Assembly (NCBI GenBank): GCA_028455995.1
Contig: JABELC010000001.1
Location: 4,390,501-4,454,500, forward strand
Source: Scleromitrula shiraiana
Lineage: Eukaryota > Ascomycota > Leotiomycetes > Helotiales > Sclerotiniaceae
Direction of reading: 5' to 3'
DNA length: 64,000 nucleotides
Within the stretch, counting starts at the first letter, position 1. Every line of letters starts with the position of its first letter. Position numbers and translations under genes: made by a program. The notes under the pieces were generated by a model. That model saw only the letters and a program-made list of their open reading frames with translations. It did no database searches and had not been told where the DNA came from. Below are positions 46,560 through 58,200 of this stretch, in pieces.

Positions 46560-47397
46560 ATGCATTTCAAGGATGCCGCATTTGCTGCAGCAGCTGCTTG
46601 TGCTCAAGTTGCAATCGCGGCACCTTATCCTCAAATACCATATATTTCTGCCGGCCTTGGAGTAAACCTCACATCCACAGGGTCTGTGGGGTCAGGATTA
46701 GGCACCGCTACTTCTGTAGCTGTTGTTGACCCTACTGCAACGAACCCATTATCCACCGGAGTCGGATCAGGCAACTCCACTTCTGTTGCAGTTGTTGCTG
46801 ATCCCACTGGAACTACGTCAGCTTCCGTTGGTGTAGGAACTGGTTCTACACCTGTGGTTGTTGGTGCCGATCCTACTTCCACTTTATTGTCAACAATTAC
46901 TACCGGAACTGGACTTCCAAATGCTACCTTGACTTCATCGCTCAGCAGCATTACTCCAACTGAATCTCTATCCCTTACCTTGGCATTTCCCAATGCTACT
47001 TCCACCGGTTTATCAACCACTCTTACTGAATCAGCCTCTTTGACTTTGGCACTCCCAAATACTACAGCCACTGCATTGTCCAGCACCATCACGGATATTG
47101 GATCTTCGCTTACTCTGACATTCCCCAACGCTACATCTACTGGATTATCTACCACTATCACTGATTCATCCTCACTCACTCTGTTATTTCCCAATGCTAC
47201 CTCTACCGGATTATCCAGTACAATTACACCATCTGTCTCCCTCAATTCATCAATCTCAGCTACTGGTACTCTTGATACATCAAGCACCATGATGACTCAA
47301 TCTGAAAACACTTCTGTTTCTGCTACAAGCACAGCTCAAGGAATCTCAACAGCACCGGGACAATCGACCACTGCTACATCTAGCGGCTCAGCGATCC

Positions 47398-47431
<34 letters not shown>

Positions 47432-48314
47432 TGGATCAACCACATCAAGTGGCCAAACTAGCGCATCTTCTCAATCAAACTCCCAGGGAACTTCTTCCAG
47501 CACACAATCCAACAGTCAATCAAGCTCCCAGCAAACATCTTCCGCTACTGCTGGAAACCCAACCACGTCAGCAACAAGTGCATCCAATACAGCTGCCAAT
47601 CCTGGTGCCACGGGTAGCGCTGGCGGAAATAATGGTGGCAATAATGGTAATGGAGCCAATGCAGGAGGCAATAATAGCGGTAACAATGGAGCCAATAATG
47701 GAGCCAACAATGGAGGCAATGCAGGAGGCAATAATAACGGTAACAATGGAGCCAATAATGGAGCCAACAATGGAGGCAATACTGGAGCCAACAATGGAGC
47801 CAACAATGGTGGTAATGCTGGAGGAAACGCAGGAGGAAACGCAGGAATCGATGGCACACTCTTCATCGTATCCCCCGGCGACACCCTATATCAAATCTCC
47901 CAACGCTTCGGTATCTCCCTCGCATCTCTTGTAGCCGCAAACCCACAAATCGCCAACCCAAATTTGATCTTCCCAGGCCAAAGACTCATCATACCAGCTG
48001 CTCGCGGCCTCACCGTTTCAATCGGTGACACATTGAACGCCATTGCACGATCCTTTGGACTTACACTTGCCCAACTCCTCAGAGTCAACCCTCAAATCAC
48101 CAACCCCGATATTATCTTCCCAGGTCAACAAATCAATCTTCCCACCAATACTGCTACCAATCTCGTTACAGTTAATGCAGGCGATTCGTTGTCCGCTATT
48201 GCCATCCGATTTGGTGTTTCCCTCGCTGCTATCATCTCAGCTAATCCTCAGATTACCAACCCAAATCTCATCTTCCCTGGGCAGGTTATTAATATCCCCG
48301 CCTTTTTGCAATAG
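46560..48314 (+). CDS. Secreted mucin-like protein with three LysM domains
   Basis: An intronless frame of 584 residues. The N-terminus (MHFKDAAFAAAAACAQVAIA) is a signal peptide. Residues about 20-290 are Ser/Thr/Ala-rich with four degenerate units of 22-24 residues (SLTLAFPNATSTGLSTTLTE type) carrying N-glycosylation-like NAT sites. Next come a poly-Ser run, a Ser/Gln-rich part and an Asn/Gly/Ala repeat (GANNGANNGGN type, about 355-430). Three C-terminal LysM modules follow: SPGDTLYQISQRFGISLASL, SIGDTLNAIARSFGLTLAQL and NAGDSLSAIAIRFGVSLAAI, each ending in an FPGQ-IP block. LysM binds chitin-like glycans; the stalk suggests a glycosylated wall-bound or extracellular protein. No GPI-type tail is seen. 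Confidence 0.9.
46957..47240 (+). repeat. Four degenerate 66-72-nt coding repeats
   Basis: These encode the SLTL-x-FPNATSTGLS-type units in the LysM protein. The second copy diverges most (LALPNTTATALS). Such arrays commonly change copy number between strains. Confidence 0.8.
47398..47430 (+). repeat. (CAT)11 microsatellite, in-frame poly-Ser
   Basis: Eleven uninterrupted CAT units, read as TCA codons, encode a serine run in the LysM protein stalk. Length change by whole units would keep the frame. Confidence 0.9.
47620..47850 (+). repeat. Asn/Gly/Ala minisatellite in the LysM gene
   Basis: Interleaved 12- to 21-nt words (GGAGCCAACAATGG, AATGCAGGAGGC and similar) repeat many times and code for the GANNGGN stretch between stalk and LysM domains. 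Two longer blocks of about 57 nt recur almost unchanged, which shows recent unequal exchange. Confidence 0.8.
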
Positions 48315-48686
48315 GTGAATTTCATGGGTGAAAAGGTATGGACCTTCTTGTGTTCTTCTAAGACTTTTAAACTAACCTTTCCTTAGCCAGAATACATTTC
48401 TTCGGAATTTCTGTAAACTCTTAAATGAGTTCGATTTGGATTTTGGCTATTATTTTCAGGCTTTGGATTTGATTTCTAGATTTATTATCCGTTGGTTATG
48501 GATAATTGAATTGGTGGATCTTCTGCTTATCATTATTATCTTTTGCATGACATGAAATATTCAAAGGGGGAAAGAATTGTACATAGTTTATTATAATTAA
48601 TATTTTATCTGTTCAACATCATTCCAATCAATGTGGTGAACCACAATTTCATATAACACATCTACCTTGTCCTTGCAACATCATGA
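48315..48686. other. Convergent 3' UTR region
   Basis: It separates the LysM stop from the exopolyphosphatase stop on the other strand. It is T-rich with no gene seen. Confidence 0.55.
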
Positions 48687-50046
48687 TCAAAGTTTATTTA
48701 TTGCACTCCTCAAAAGAGGAGCAACTTGCTTTCTACTATTTTCAATCTTCTCCTGCCACCAACAAGCTCTCAACTGATCATCCTTCTCCTCAACCGCATG
48801 TAACCCTCTCCATTTCCGCAGCCCCAGCGGCTTCCCCGCATCTCTCTTGAACTTCCTTAAACTCTCTACTCCTTTGTCACCAAACGCCCATACCAATAAT
48901 TCCCTCTTCAATTCCTCTTGTTCATCATGTGCAATTGTCATGATAACACAAAGACCCAAACTCTTCTCTTGTGCCCACTCCTCAACCTCAAACAGAAACC
49001 TTTCCTTCCCGCCAGCCTTTTCAATCATCCAACTCAAATCCTTAACAACAGAACTAATCCCCAAGGTAATTTTCTCTCCCTCTTTCCCTTCACTCCACTC
49101 CTTGTAATCCTTCCTCAAAATATCTCTAATCGACAACCCACCAATATCCCCCTTCGCCTTCATCATGTCCCTAAAATAAGCATCCCTCTCATATCCACCC
49201 ACACCCCCATCACCAATCAACCCCTCCAACCACCCCACAGCCTCCCTATCACACGCCGTCGTCTTGTCTTTCGACCCCAAATTATTCGTATCCACCAATA
49301 CCGGCGCCAACCCCAAATACCCCAACTCCCTCAAAATCTGGCCTTGCCCCTCTACTTCTTTTCCCTTTCCCCTCCATCTCTCATTATGTAACCCCCACTT
49401 CACAATCTCACTACAACAACTACCCGCCCTCCCCAGTACCCTCATTTCCCCCTTGCCCTCACAGACCTCCTTACTACTCACCCAATCCTCTTCAGCATGA
49501 TGATCTATAACTCCTACTACATTTTCCTTAAACCTTCCCAATGATCCTTGTAATTTATTATGATCTACCAATAACCAACTCGTGTTTGTCTTTTTTGCAT
49601 CATTATTTGTATCTAGATATCCCCGTACATCCTTCAAAGTAATAAGATCCCTAAGCTCAATATTCGCGCGTTCAAACACAGGATTGAGTTCAGGGCGGAG
49701 TAGGAGATCCGCCGGATATAGATTGGAGAGTGGTATGTATGTTTTGGGAGACGAGGAGGTGGTATGAGATAGAGATGGCGGAAAAGTTCGCGTGTAGGCT
49801 AGTAAGATGGCGCTGCATATTGAGTCGAGATCTGATAACACGTTAGTTAGATTATGCGCGAGAGTATCAAGTAATAGAATAAGGGTAAACAGGCAAAGGA
49901 GTAGGAGCCAAATCCTCACCAGCAGATTCATTCCCCACTACAATCGTAATAGGTGAATTCTTTTGCGTCGCTGTTTTCAAGGCGGTTTTAGCAGAGGAAA
50001 GAAATGATTTGAGTGAAACGCGTGGAATAGGCATTATTTCACTCAT
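48687..50046 (-). CDS. PPX1: Exopolyphosphatase, DHH/DHHA2 family
   Basis: Two exons (50046-49920, 49831-48687) give 423 residues, near yeast Ppx1 (397). It removes terminal phosphates from long-chain polyphosphate. Metal-binding motifs are in order: NESADLDS across the splice junction (Asp43, Asp45), VDHN at 131-134, and IDHH at 151-154. Later PVLVDTNNLGSKDKTTACD and KDYKEW fit the C-terminal DHHA2-type domain. The 88-nt intron must be removed to form the first motif. Low-complexity insertions (HTTSSSPKT, GGVGGYER) are typical of genes here. Sense-strand composition is pyrimidine-rich near 49790-49690 and purine-rich afterwards. Confidence 0.93.
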
Positions 50047-50634
50047 TGAATTTAATAGTATTCGTCTCTTATATTGTTGTCGTCGTTAAAATAAGATAAC
50101 GCGCTGCGGGGTCATTTGTCGCGAGATTTCGCGTCGATTGTTTTTAATTTGACGTCACTGAAAGGAAGGGAGATGCATCAATCAACAGACAGACAAACGA
50201 CTTTACCAGCTGAATCTTAACAACAATCCAAGTTTTAGATAGAATTACGGACATATTTATAAATTTGTTTCTTTCTCTTCAGTTGGAATATTTCGTGATC
50301 TGTACGACTTCAAAGTATACTCATAAAGAATTCACCAATAGCCAGTAGGTAACGACTGCTGGTATGCATATTTATACTACGAAACTTGTCGAAAACAGAA
50401 TGATAATACATATTTACTATGCACTTGTCTAGCTATACAATAGTAACCCTGTTTAATCTTCCTTTTCATACCAATAAGTCTACCCAAAGTTACAAAACCC
50501 ATCTCACTACCTTATCTTAGACCTTAAACCCTATACCTTCATACCATCCATCTTTTCCAAATGAAGTCCATCTAATATCTAAACCATTCAGACCAACGTG
50601 TTTGTCCCTTCCCAAATCAATCAGCCAACCAGCA
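50047..50634. other. Intergenic between two minus-strand genes
   Basis: It holds the PPX1 promoter and the 3' UTR of the NRPS-like gene. No additional gene is recognised. Confidence 0.5.
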
Positions 50635-53600
50635 TTAAAGCGAAGGCCTTAGATTTCCAAATCCGTTTGTATTCGTCACTATTCCACTTCCCTTTGCTTT
50701 CCCAACCCCTCTACCCATCTCCAGTTCCCCCACCCACCTCCAAATTCCCCTCATCAACTCCCTATTAACATCTGGAACAGTCCTCATCGCTTCCGACACA
50801 ATCTTCGCATTCCGCGTATCGTATTCCACCGTAGGAACCTTCCCCTCGTGTTCCACACCACTCCCATTCTTACGCCTCTCCGCCTCCTTCTCACTCTCAT
50901 ATACACCCCTCCAGAACCCCACCAAACTCTTAGCAGGATGATCCTCCTTCCTGCCTTCCAACCTATCAATCCAAACACCCTCCTCCACAATCTCAAACTC
51001 CCTCTCTTCATCCCCATCTTCCTTTACAAATTCCTTTAACCACCCCAACATATCCACCCAACCCACCTCCCTCGAATTATTAATCAAATGATAAATCTCC
51101 GTTCTTCGTTCCCCTTCAAATTCCTCTCTACCTCTCCCCCTCCCCGCAATCTGTATCACCGCTGCCGCCGCCCTATCAAGCGTCAACCAATTGACCACGA
51201 CCCCCATCTTCGGCAAACAATGTATCCAACCCGCGGTACTCAGAACCAACGGCCAAGCCTCCTTATCATTCCAAATTCCATTTACCGAATCCCCTGTTAA
51301 CTGACCAATTCTCAATACGCTCATCATCATTGATGGTGAAGCTTCCAGACATATTTTTTCACCTACCCATTTACTTTGTGAGTAACCTAAGGATCCTGCG
51401 TGAACTGGATCGTGGGAATGTGTTTCGAGTACTGTATGAAGACCAGTGTTGCATACACTTGCGGTGGACGAACAGAATATGAAATGAACCTCCTGGGTAC
51501 ATTTAGAGGCGAAGTTGATTAAATTTTTAAGACCCGCAAGTTGCGGTTCAAAGGATTTTATCGGACGGGCAAAGTTCACATCCCATGCTGCCTAAATAAC
51601 AGTCAGTGAAAGTGTTCACATCTCATTGTAGGGTACAAGAACATTACATGAATGATATGAGTAGTAGTTTGCTGCAACTTTTTAGGCAATGGGGTTCCCA
51701 AACCCAACGATGATTTGTTGAAATCTACTGGATAACAGAGAACACGATCATTGTGTTTTAGTTGTGGCAATTTCCGCTCCAAGAGACTTTTTGATACTCT
51801 CATGAGTGCTCCCGCCACATTCTCGGCTCTGACCAAACATATGATTTGGGCTACACCAGTTGTGTCGTTTCGTAATTGGTTCAGTATATGTGCTCCAAGG
51901 CCACCAGTAGCGCCAGTGAGGATCTGATGGATTTATTTTAGCACGGCTAGGGATATCTTTAGGGGAAAGAGATACATACAACTACTGCACGAGATTGCTG
52001 TGCTGAGTTTAGGACGAGTGGTGTATGACTAGTCGCTAGCATTTCCGAATATTTATAAAACAAAGACTTCATTGTTTCGATATCATCATTGCCTAACGAA
52101 ACCAGTGAACCTTGACGTCGAGTATTTATGATGAAATCTGAAAGCCTGAATTTGTCAGTTTTTGTAAATAAAAAAAAAGAATTTCTAGCGAAAACGGCTC
52201 TATTGAGGCCGGCGACGTAATATTCATCCAGTCCGCATACTCATAATGAGATACAAGCGCTCCATAAATATCAGAGTAACATTTAAACTCACCTGGAAAT
52301 ATTCCCACAATCATGAATTAGATTCCACGGAAGAATGATCGATCGTCCAAATATTTCCTATCTCGATCATTAGTGACATTAAGCGCATACCAAACGTTTT
52401 TCATACCTTTTGAACAGTCGTTCTAATACGTGTGATTTGAATAGAATCAATATGCAAAGCCGAGAACTCCGTATCATGTTTAACCTTGACCTCCAAACCA
52501 ACAATATCCTTAATTGTCGACATCAAATAATCGTTCATGCACCAATCAGAGACCTCCTTAATACCCCCCTCCGACCCATTATAAACTTCATCGATAAGAC
52601 TCCGATATTTTGAATCTGCCAATCCCCTCATCACCGTCCCTTTACTACTTCGATCTAATTGCTCCCTCCAACTACGAATAATCAACATTTCCTTGGGAAT
52701 TCTCATGTGCTTCTCATTCTGGTTATTTATATCTCGAATCTTTGGCCAAATTCGATCGCGAAATACTTCATCATTCACGGATTCTGCTTCTTTCGTCTTG
52801 AAGATCAATGCCCCTGGTAATGGATGACCCGTTCCAAAAACAAACACCTCTTTAATGAATGGAGATGATTTTGTAAATGCCTCTTCAACAGGAACTGGAT
52901 CGAATTTTTTCCCCGTGACAAGCGTAATCTGACCGTCTTTCCTTCCCGCATATTTCCATGCATTGCTGATCCATGGATGAGGAATAAACAAATCACTAGT
53001 AGCGAAGCCCCCATCCTGTCGATTTTTCTTCGCCATATGTGGCCATCCTTCCTTGACCACCAATTCACATTTACCTTCCGGATCATCCTTTAGAGCTTGG
53101 AACTCGAGAAATGGTGAATCCTGAGGAGATCTAAGATATTGCCAATGAAGATCGGACTTAAAATCTCGATCAGACGAAAGAAGAAATCCACATTCTGCAC
53201 TTCCATAACGAGATACAAGTTTAATATCTTTCGAAACGAGGAAATCTCCAACTTCGTTTGGTAATGATGCTCCGCCTACACCTACAATATTCATACATTG
53301 AAGGAAATTAATCCCTTCTTTAGTATCCGAAAGCATCTGAAGCACAAAAGGGACACTTGAGAAATATTTCCTGCCCGCAGAAAAGATCCTACTATTGGAG
53401 AAGCATTCAATGATTGTTTTGGCGGTTATTTCTTGCTCGCCGGGATAGAGACATATGGTTGATGCGCTGGTCCAGGCGCGAAAACAATCGGCTATTCCTC
53501 CGTGGTAAAGGGGCGTTGTGGTATAAGTTACTGTCCCACTTCCAATCATTCCGTAAACATGTTGCAACGTTCCTAGCTCAAACATCGGTAATGATATACA

Positions 53601-54480
53601 AGCCCCATAATGAGATTGAGCAATTGGTTTTGGAAGTCCAGATTCTGATGATGTTCCAGAGGTGTGATGATAATAGGCCGTACTTGTTGATTGAATACCA
53701 TGTAACACAGAATCCTGGTACATTTGATCACTGATTCCGCCGAAACATTTCAAACTCCCAATATACGATGTTTGAGTCTCTTCTTCCATCTTTTGCCATG
53801 GGAATTCTAATGTCTTGAATTTGGAACTTTCAAGTTTTGTCGATTTCAAAACACTGTCTTGATAACAATGATCATAAAGCACAAGCTCAACACGACACTC
53901 TTTGCAGAGATGAGCAATAACCTCCGGAGAAGACTGTGGACTATATCCTTATCAGAAATGTATCACTATCCCCAGTATCGCTCCCGTAAGTATCAATCCC
54001 TTTCAACCCCCAAACCAAACAAGATAAAAAGAAGAGGAAAATAAAGAAAAAGACCTACGCAACAAGCAAAACCTCACACCCCCTCCTCAAAAGCCCCAAC
54101 CAAACAAACAACAAATCCAACGTACTCCTCCCCACAACCGCCACACATTTCCCCCTCCCTATCTCAATACCCAGCATCCTACAACTTTGAACTAATGCTT
54201 CCGCGATATAGAGGGATGTGTTTCGAAGTTGTGAGAATGTGAGTTCTGTGGGCTCGGGAGAAGAGGTATTGGGCTTGGAATGGGAATTGGAATTGGCGGA
54301 GAGATGAAGGTTGGAGGACTTTGGGGTGGGATAAAAAAGTGCAATACAATCCCCATTATTCGCAGCCTGATAATCGAAAACTTGATTGATAGTTTTGTAT
54401 TGGTGGGTTGGGGATAGGTTATTCGATTTTGCGAGGCCGAGAGTGCAGGTGAAGGGGTTTAAGATGGGTGGGGGTGTCAT
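50635..54480 (-). CDS. NRPS-like reductase (adenylation-thiolation-reductase)
   Basis: Six exons (54480-54059, 53940-52407, 52357-52293, 52145-51980, 51923-51648, 51591-50635) give 1139 residues. The adenylation domain (about 1-560) has the AMP-binding loop YYHHTSGTSSESGLPKP, VGVGGASLP and RYGSAECG. A thiolation domain at about 600-650 carries ALHIDSIQ with the phosphopantetheine serine. The reductase domain (about 730 onward) has the NAD(P) loop TGATGGLG and the catalytic YSQSK. The architecture matches fungal carboxylic-acid reductases of the Lys2/aryl-acid-reductase kind: an acid is activated, tethered and released as aldehyde or alcohol. No condensation domain is present and no other biosynthetic genes lie nearby, so it is an orphan enzyme. 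Confidence 0.92.
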
Positions 54481-54578
54481 TGTTGGTGAAATTATATATT
54501 GTATTGTATCCAAAAATGAAAATATAAAGGGGATGATGGAAATATATTTAGGGTTTTAGAAGAATAATACTTGTAATT

Positions 54579-54613
<35 letters not shown>

Positions 54614-55284
54614 AGTTATGATGTTATTAGTGGAGTAGAAAGATGATGAAGCGTTAAGAAGATATATCTATTTACAAATCCCCATCTTAAATCAAGAGGA
54701 AGGAGAGAAGGAAGGAGAAATATCTACATACCAGACATCGAGTTTCCTAACCCGTTCTTACCAATATGCAAATACTTCCATACTGTAATAGAACAAAGAA
54801 ACTCAAAAAAGAACTAAAATTCTAAATCACAGCGTCATGACATCAAAACCACCTAGAGACCAATATAGTCAAGCCAATATCGAAACCATCCATCGCCCTT
54901 GCATAGGGCTAGTAAGCGCCTCATACAATTTTAAACCTTATTATCTTAGTCCTCCCTCCAATTGGTCGCTTGCACGGCCCAGACCGTAGATAGCGTGGAT
55001 TGGCGTTTGGGGGAAACCCATTGTAGATATGCATATTCTGTAGAATTCAGGTACAGATACGAAGGGCGTTGTGAAATACTTCTTTAAAATGTGCTTAAAT
55101 GGGAGATCGTATTGTGTATAAATACCATCGGGTAATCTTTCATGCTACAATGACATGGATATCTATTCCTAGACCTGGAATCAAAATTCGCTATGTATAC
55201 AAAACGCCCAATAAAATCCATGAATACATACAAACATTATATATATTCAAATCCCTAATGTCCAATCCATGATCCCCTGACCCG
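54481..55284. other. Intergenic with a trinucleotide microsatellite
   Basis: It holds the promoter of the NRPS-like gene and the 3' UTR of RAD4. Apart from the microsatellite listed separately I see no structure or gene. Confidence 0.5.
54581..54613 (+). repeat. (GAT)11 microsatellite
   Basis: Eleven uninterrupted GAT units about 100 bp upstream of the NRPS-like start codon. It is non-coding and likely length-variable, and could affect promoter spacing. Confidence 0.9.
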
Positions 55285-58200
55285 TCATCCATCCATCATC
55301 AATTCATCCTCATCTTCATCTCCATCACCACTCCCATCGAAATAATGCGAAGTCAACTTCGTCTCCCTCACCTTCTTCGCACTCCTCCCCGGCATCCTCC
55401 TCGTCGGTGTAGCTTTCACATTCCCATTCCCATTCCCATTCCCGTTTCCATTTGCTTTCACAGTATCAGGAACCCTCCCTTTTCTTTTAGCAACTGGTTT
55501 CGAGATTTCGATTTCTGATTCTTCTTCCTCATCGTCATCATCATCATCATCATCGTCACTATCATTAATTGTAAGTTCTGAAAGCGAAGATTCATCTTCC
55601 TCCTCAGAATCAGGAACTAAGCGTTTTCTTTTCCTTGTTGTCGTTATCGTTTTCGATGCTGGTGTTGAGTTGATTGTTACCGCGGGCATTCTCCTAGAAG
55701 AGGATGGTGTGGATTTGACGATGGTATTATTTTTAGTATTTGAGGGTTTAGGATTAGTTATTGATCCAGTTGGTTTACCACGTGCACGTGCTTTTCGAAT
55801 TGGTATTTTAGTTATAGGTTCGTCATCCTCGCTTTCTTCATCCGAATCGGAAATCGTGGCTAAGTCGGCTTTAGCGCTCGATTCTAGTGATTGTGGGGTT
55901 GGATATGCGTGAGAATTGCTTGGTTTGGAAGGTTGGGATTCGTGTTCATCTTCTACGATGAATCCCCCTCCCCCTTCATCTCCATGGTCTTCTGCCACAA
56001 CAGGGAAGAAACTAGTTGAATGATGAGTATCCGGTTCCTCTTCATCGTGACCTTCGGGAAAGAACCCTCCTGCCATATCTTCATCTTTGTGTTGCATGGC
56101 AGTAGCCTCTTCGTCGAGATCTCGGTCAACCTGTTTACCCTTATTGTTATTTGTCCAAGGATTCATAACATCCACTTCATCAGCCGCATCATCATTTCCA
56201 TATTCCTCCCTCATTCTCTCCACAATTCTAAGTCCCATTAACATCTTCCTCCACATACCAATCGCCGATTTGGTTCTCTTCTCGAATTCTTTTCTGTTTC
56301 TTTCCGCTTCTTCTTTTTCCCACTGTTCCATGACAGTCTCGAGATGTTCTTCCGCGATTACTACTCCTGTGATAATTGGAATGGCCATCCTAGCACCAAA
56401 TTCAAACCCTGTAACCGCCTCTGCATAATCAATCCCTAGCCGTTTACATATCTGCATCGTACGTCTCCTTGGAATATGTACAGCCCCCTCAGGAACCATA
56501 CTCGGTACATAAACATCCATATTACCGAAACTGTTTTTCGGGATAACTCCATTTTGAATTGGTGGTGGGATGATCCAATCGGTTTGATCACGACTGAATA
56601 GACCCTGTAGCATTTTTTCACCAGTGGCATGTTCTGCTTCCGCAAGCTCACGTTTTCGGTTGGTTGTTGCGGCTCGATATGGAACACGTTTTCTGGGAAT
56701 TTCATCTGGGAGAGGTGCTCGACCTTCTTTATGCCAGGTTTCCATACTCTTGCAATTAACAACATCTTTCCGTAGGAATACCTTCTCCTCTGTAGAAGTG
56801 TCACCTTTTCCCTTAACAGTAAACATTTTTACATGTTTGGCTGTTGGAAGGAGCGCCTCTTCTCTCCTCAAATGCCTTTCTAGAACATACTCCGCGGAAG
56901 ATTTATATGATTGAAGCGTTTCTTCCCCTTCTTTCATCTCTTTCTTCTTGGGTTGCACGGGCTTGAGATCAGTAGCTTCCTCATGATCATCAATATCTGT
57001 TCTGGGATATTTTTTAGTTCCTCGAACATATCCACTCATGACGGTTTTGAACCAATCGAAATTTTCGTATCGCTTGATTTTCCCTCTAGAGTTGTAGATA
57101 GGTACCTTCTCAATAGGAATTCGATTGCCTTTTGTTCGACCCGGTAATGTATGATTCTTTAAGTATCGTATCGTAATATCCTTCGCAGTCCCATCAGGTG
57201 AATGTCCCACGATGTAGGCAGTTACTTGTTTGGCTTTATCTGCTTTCGCTCCACGGGGTTCGAACTTTTGTAGCATTTCGGAATTGGTAGCGACAATGTA
57301 GAGAACAATTGGGTCGACAGGCGTATAGGTGTTTGTGACAGGCGATAAAACTTCAGTCCAGTAATGCGGATAGAGAAGATCTTTGTCATATGGCTTAGAA
57401 GGTTGTGTACGAGGTTTTGCAGGTGTAATATCAACAACGGATTCATCATCGTCCTCATCAAGCTCAGTGTCTTCTGAATCTGAAATACTCATAGGCCTAT
57501 CCTTCAACCCGTTTCCACGTGAACTTCTTCTTGCTGATGCGTGTGCTGTTGCAGCCTTCTTTGCCTGCGTACCTGCCTTTTCTTTTCCTTTTGTCTTCTT
57601 AGAAGGAGGCGATACGGGAGTCTCATGATCATTGCTATCTTCACTATCGGAGCTATCTTCTTCTGGAGTAATCTTTCTTTCCTTCTTGGCCTTTCTTTCC
57701 GACGCGTCTTCATTTTTATTCCAACCAAAACCTACTGGTTGGAGACTAGCAACCATTCTTGCTTCGATACCAATACCTCTCAATAAAGCCGTGAATAATT
57801 GGGCGCCGACATCCCGACTTCCTTCCATTGACTTTGCGCATTTTCTAAACTCTTTAATGTCCGCTATCCTTTCGCCATGTCGCTCAGCATCATGGTCATC
57901 CTTCCTTAAACTTTTTATTTCTTCGTCTAGTCTTTGTAGAGACATATACCCAACTTTCCTCAACCCTGGTGCAATGATCCTGAACCTCTTCTTCCAATAA
58001 TTCATAAGACTCTTCATCAATGTGAATAGAGGATCCCCACGGCTCATATTGACTTCGCCGATAGCTAACCTTTCCGCAGGTTTGCCCCAATCTCGTTGAC
58101 TTCTAACATCGACGTTTTTGTCATTCGTAACTTCGCCCTTAGCCTTACCCTTTGATTTCGATTTTGCTTTCGGAGTCTCGACTTTTATTGGCAGACCACT

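Noticed and set aside
47516..47884. Minus-strand Pro/Leu-rich ORF
   Set aside because: It is the antisense of the Asn/Gly minisatellite in the LysM gene; repeats keep several frames open.
54581..54613. Regular repeats considered as a CRISPR-like array
   Set aside because: A simple trinucleotide microsatellite in a eukaryotic genome, without spacers.
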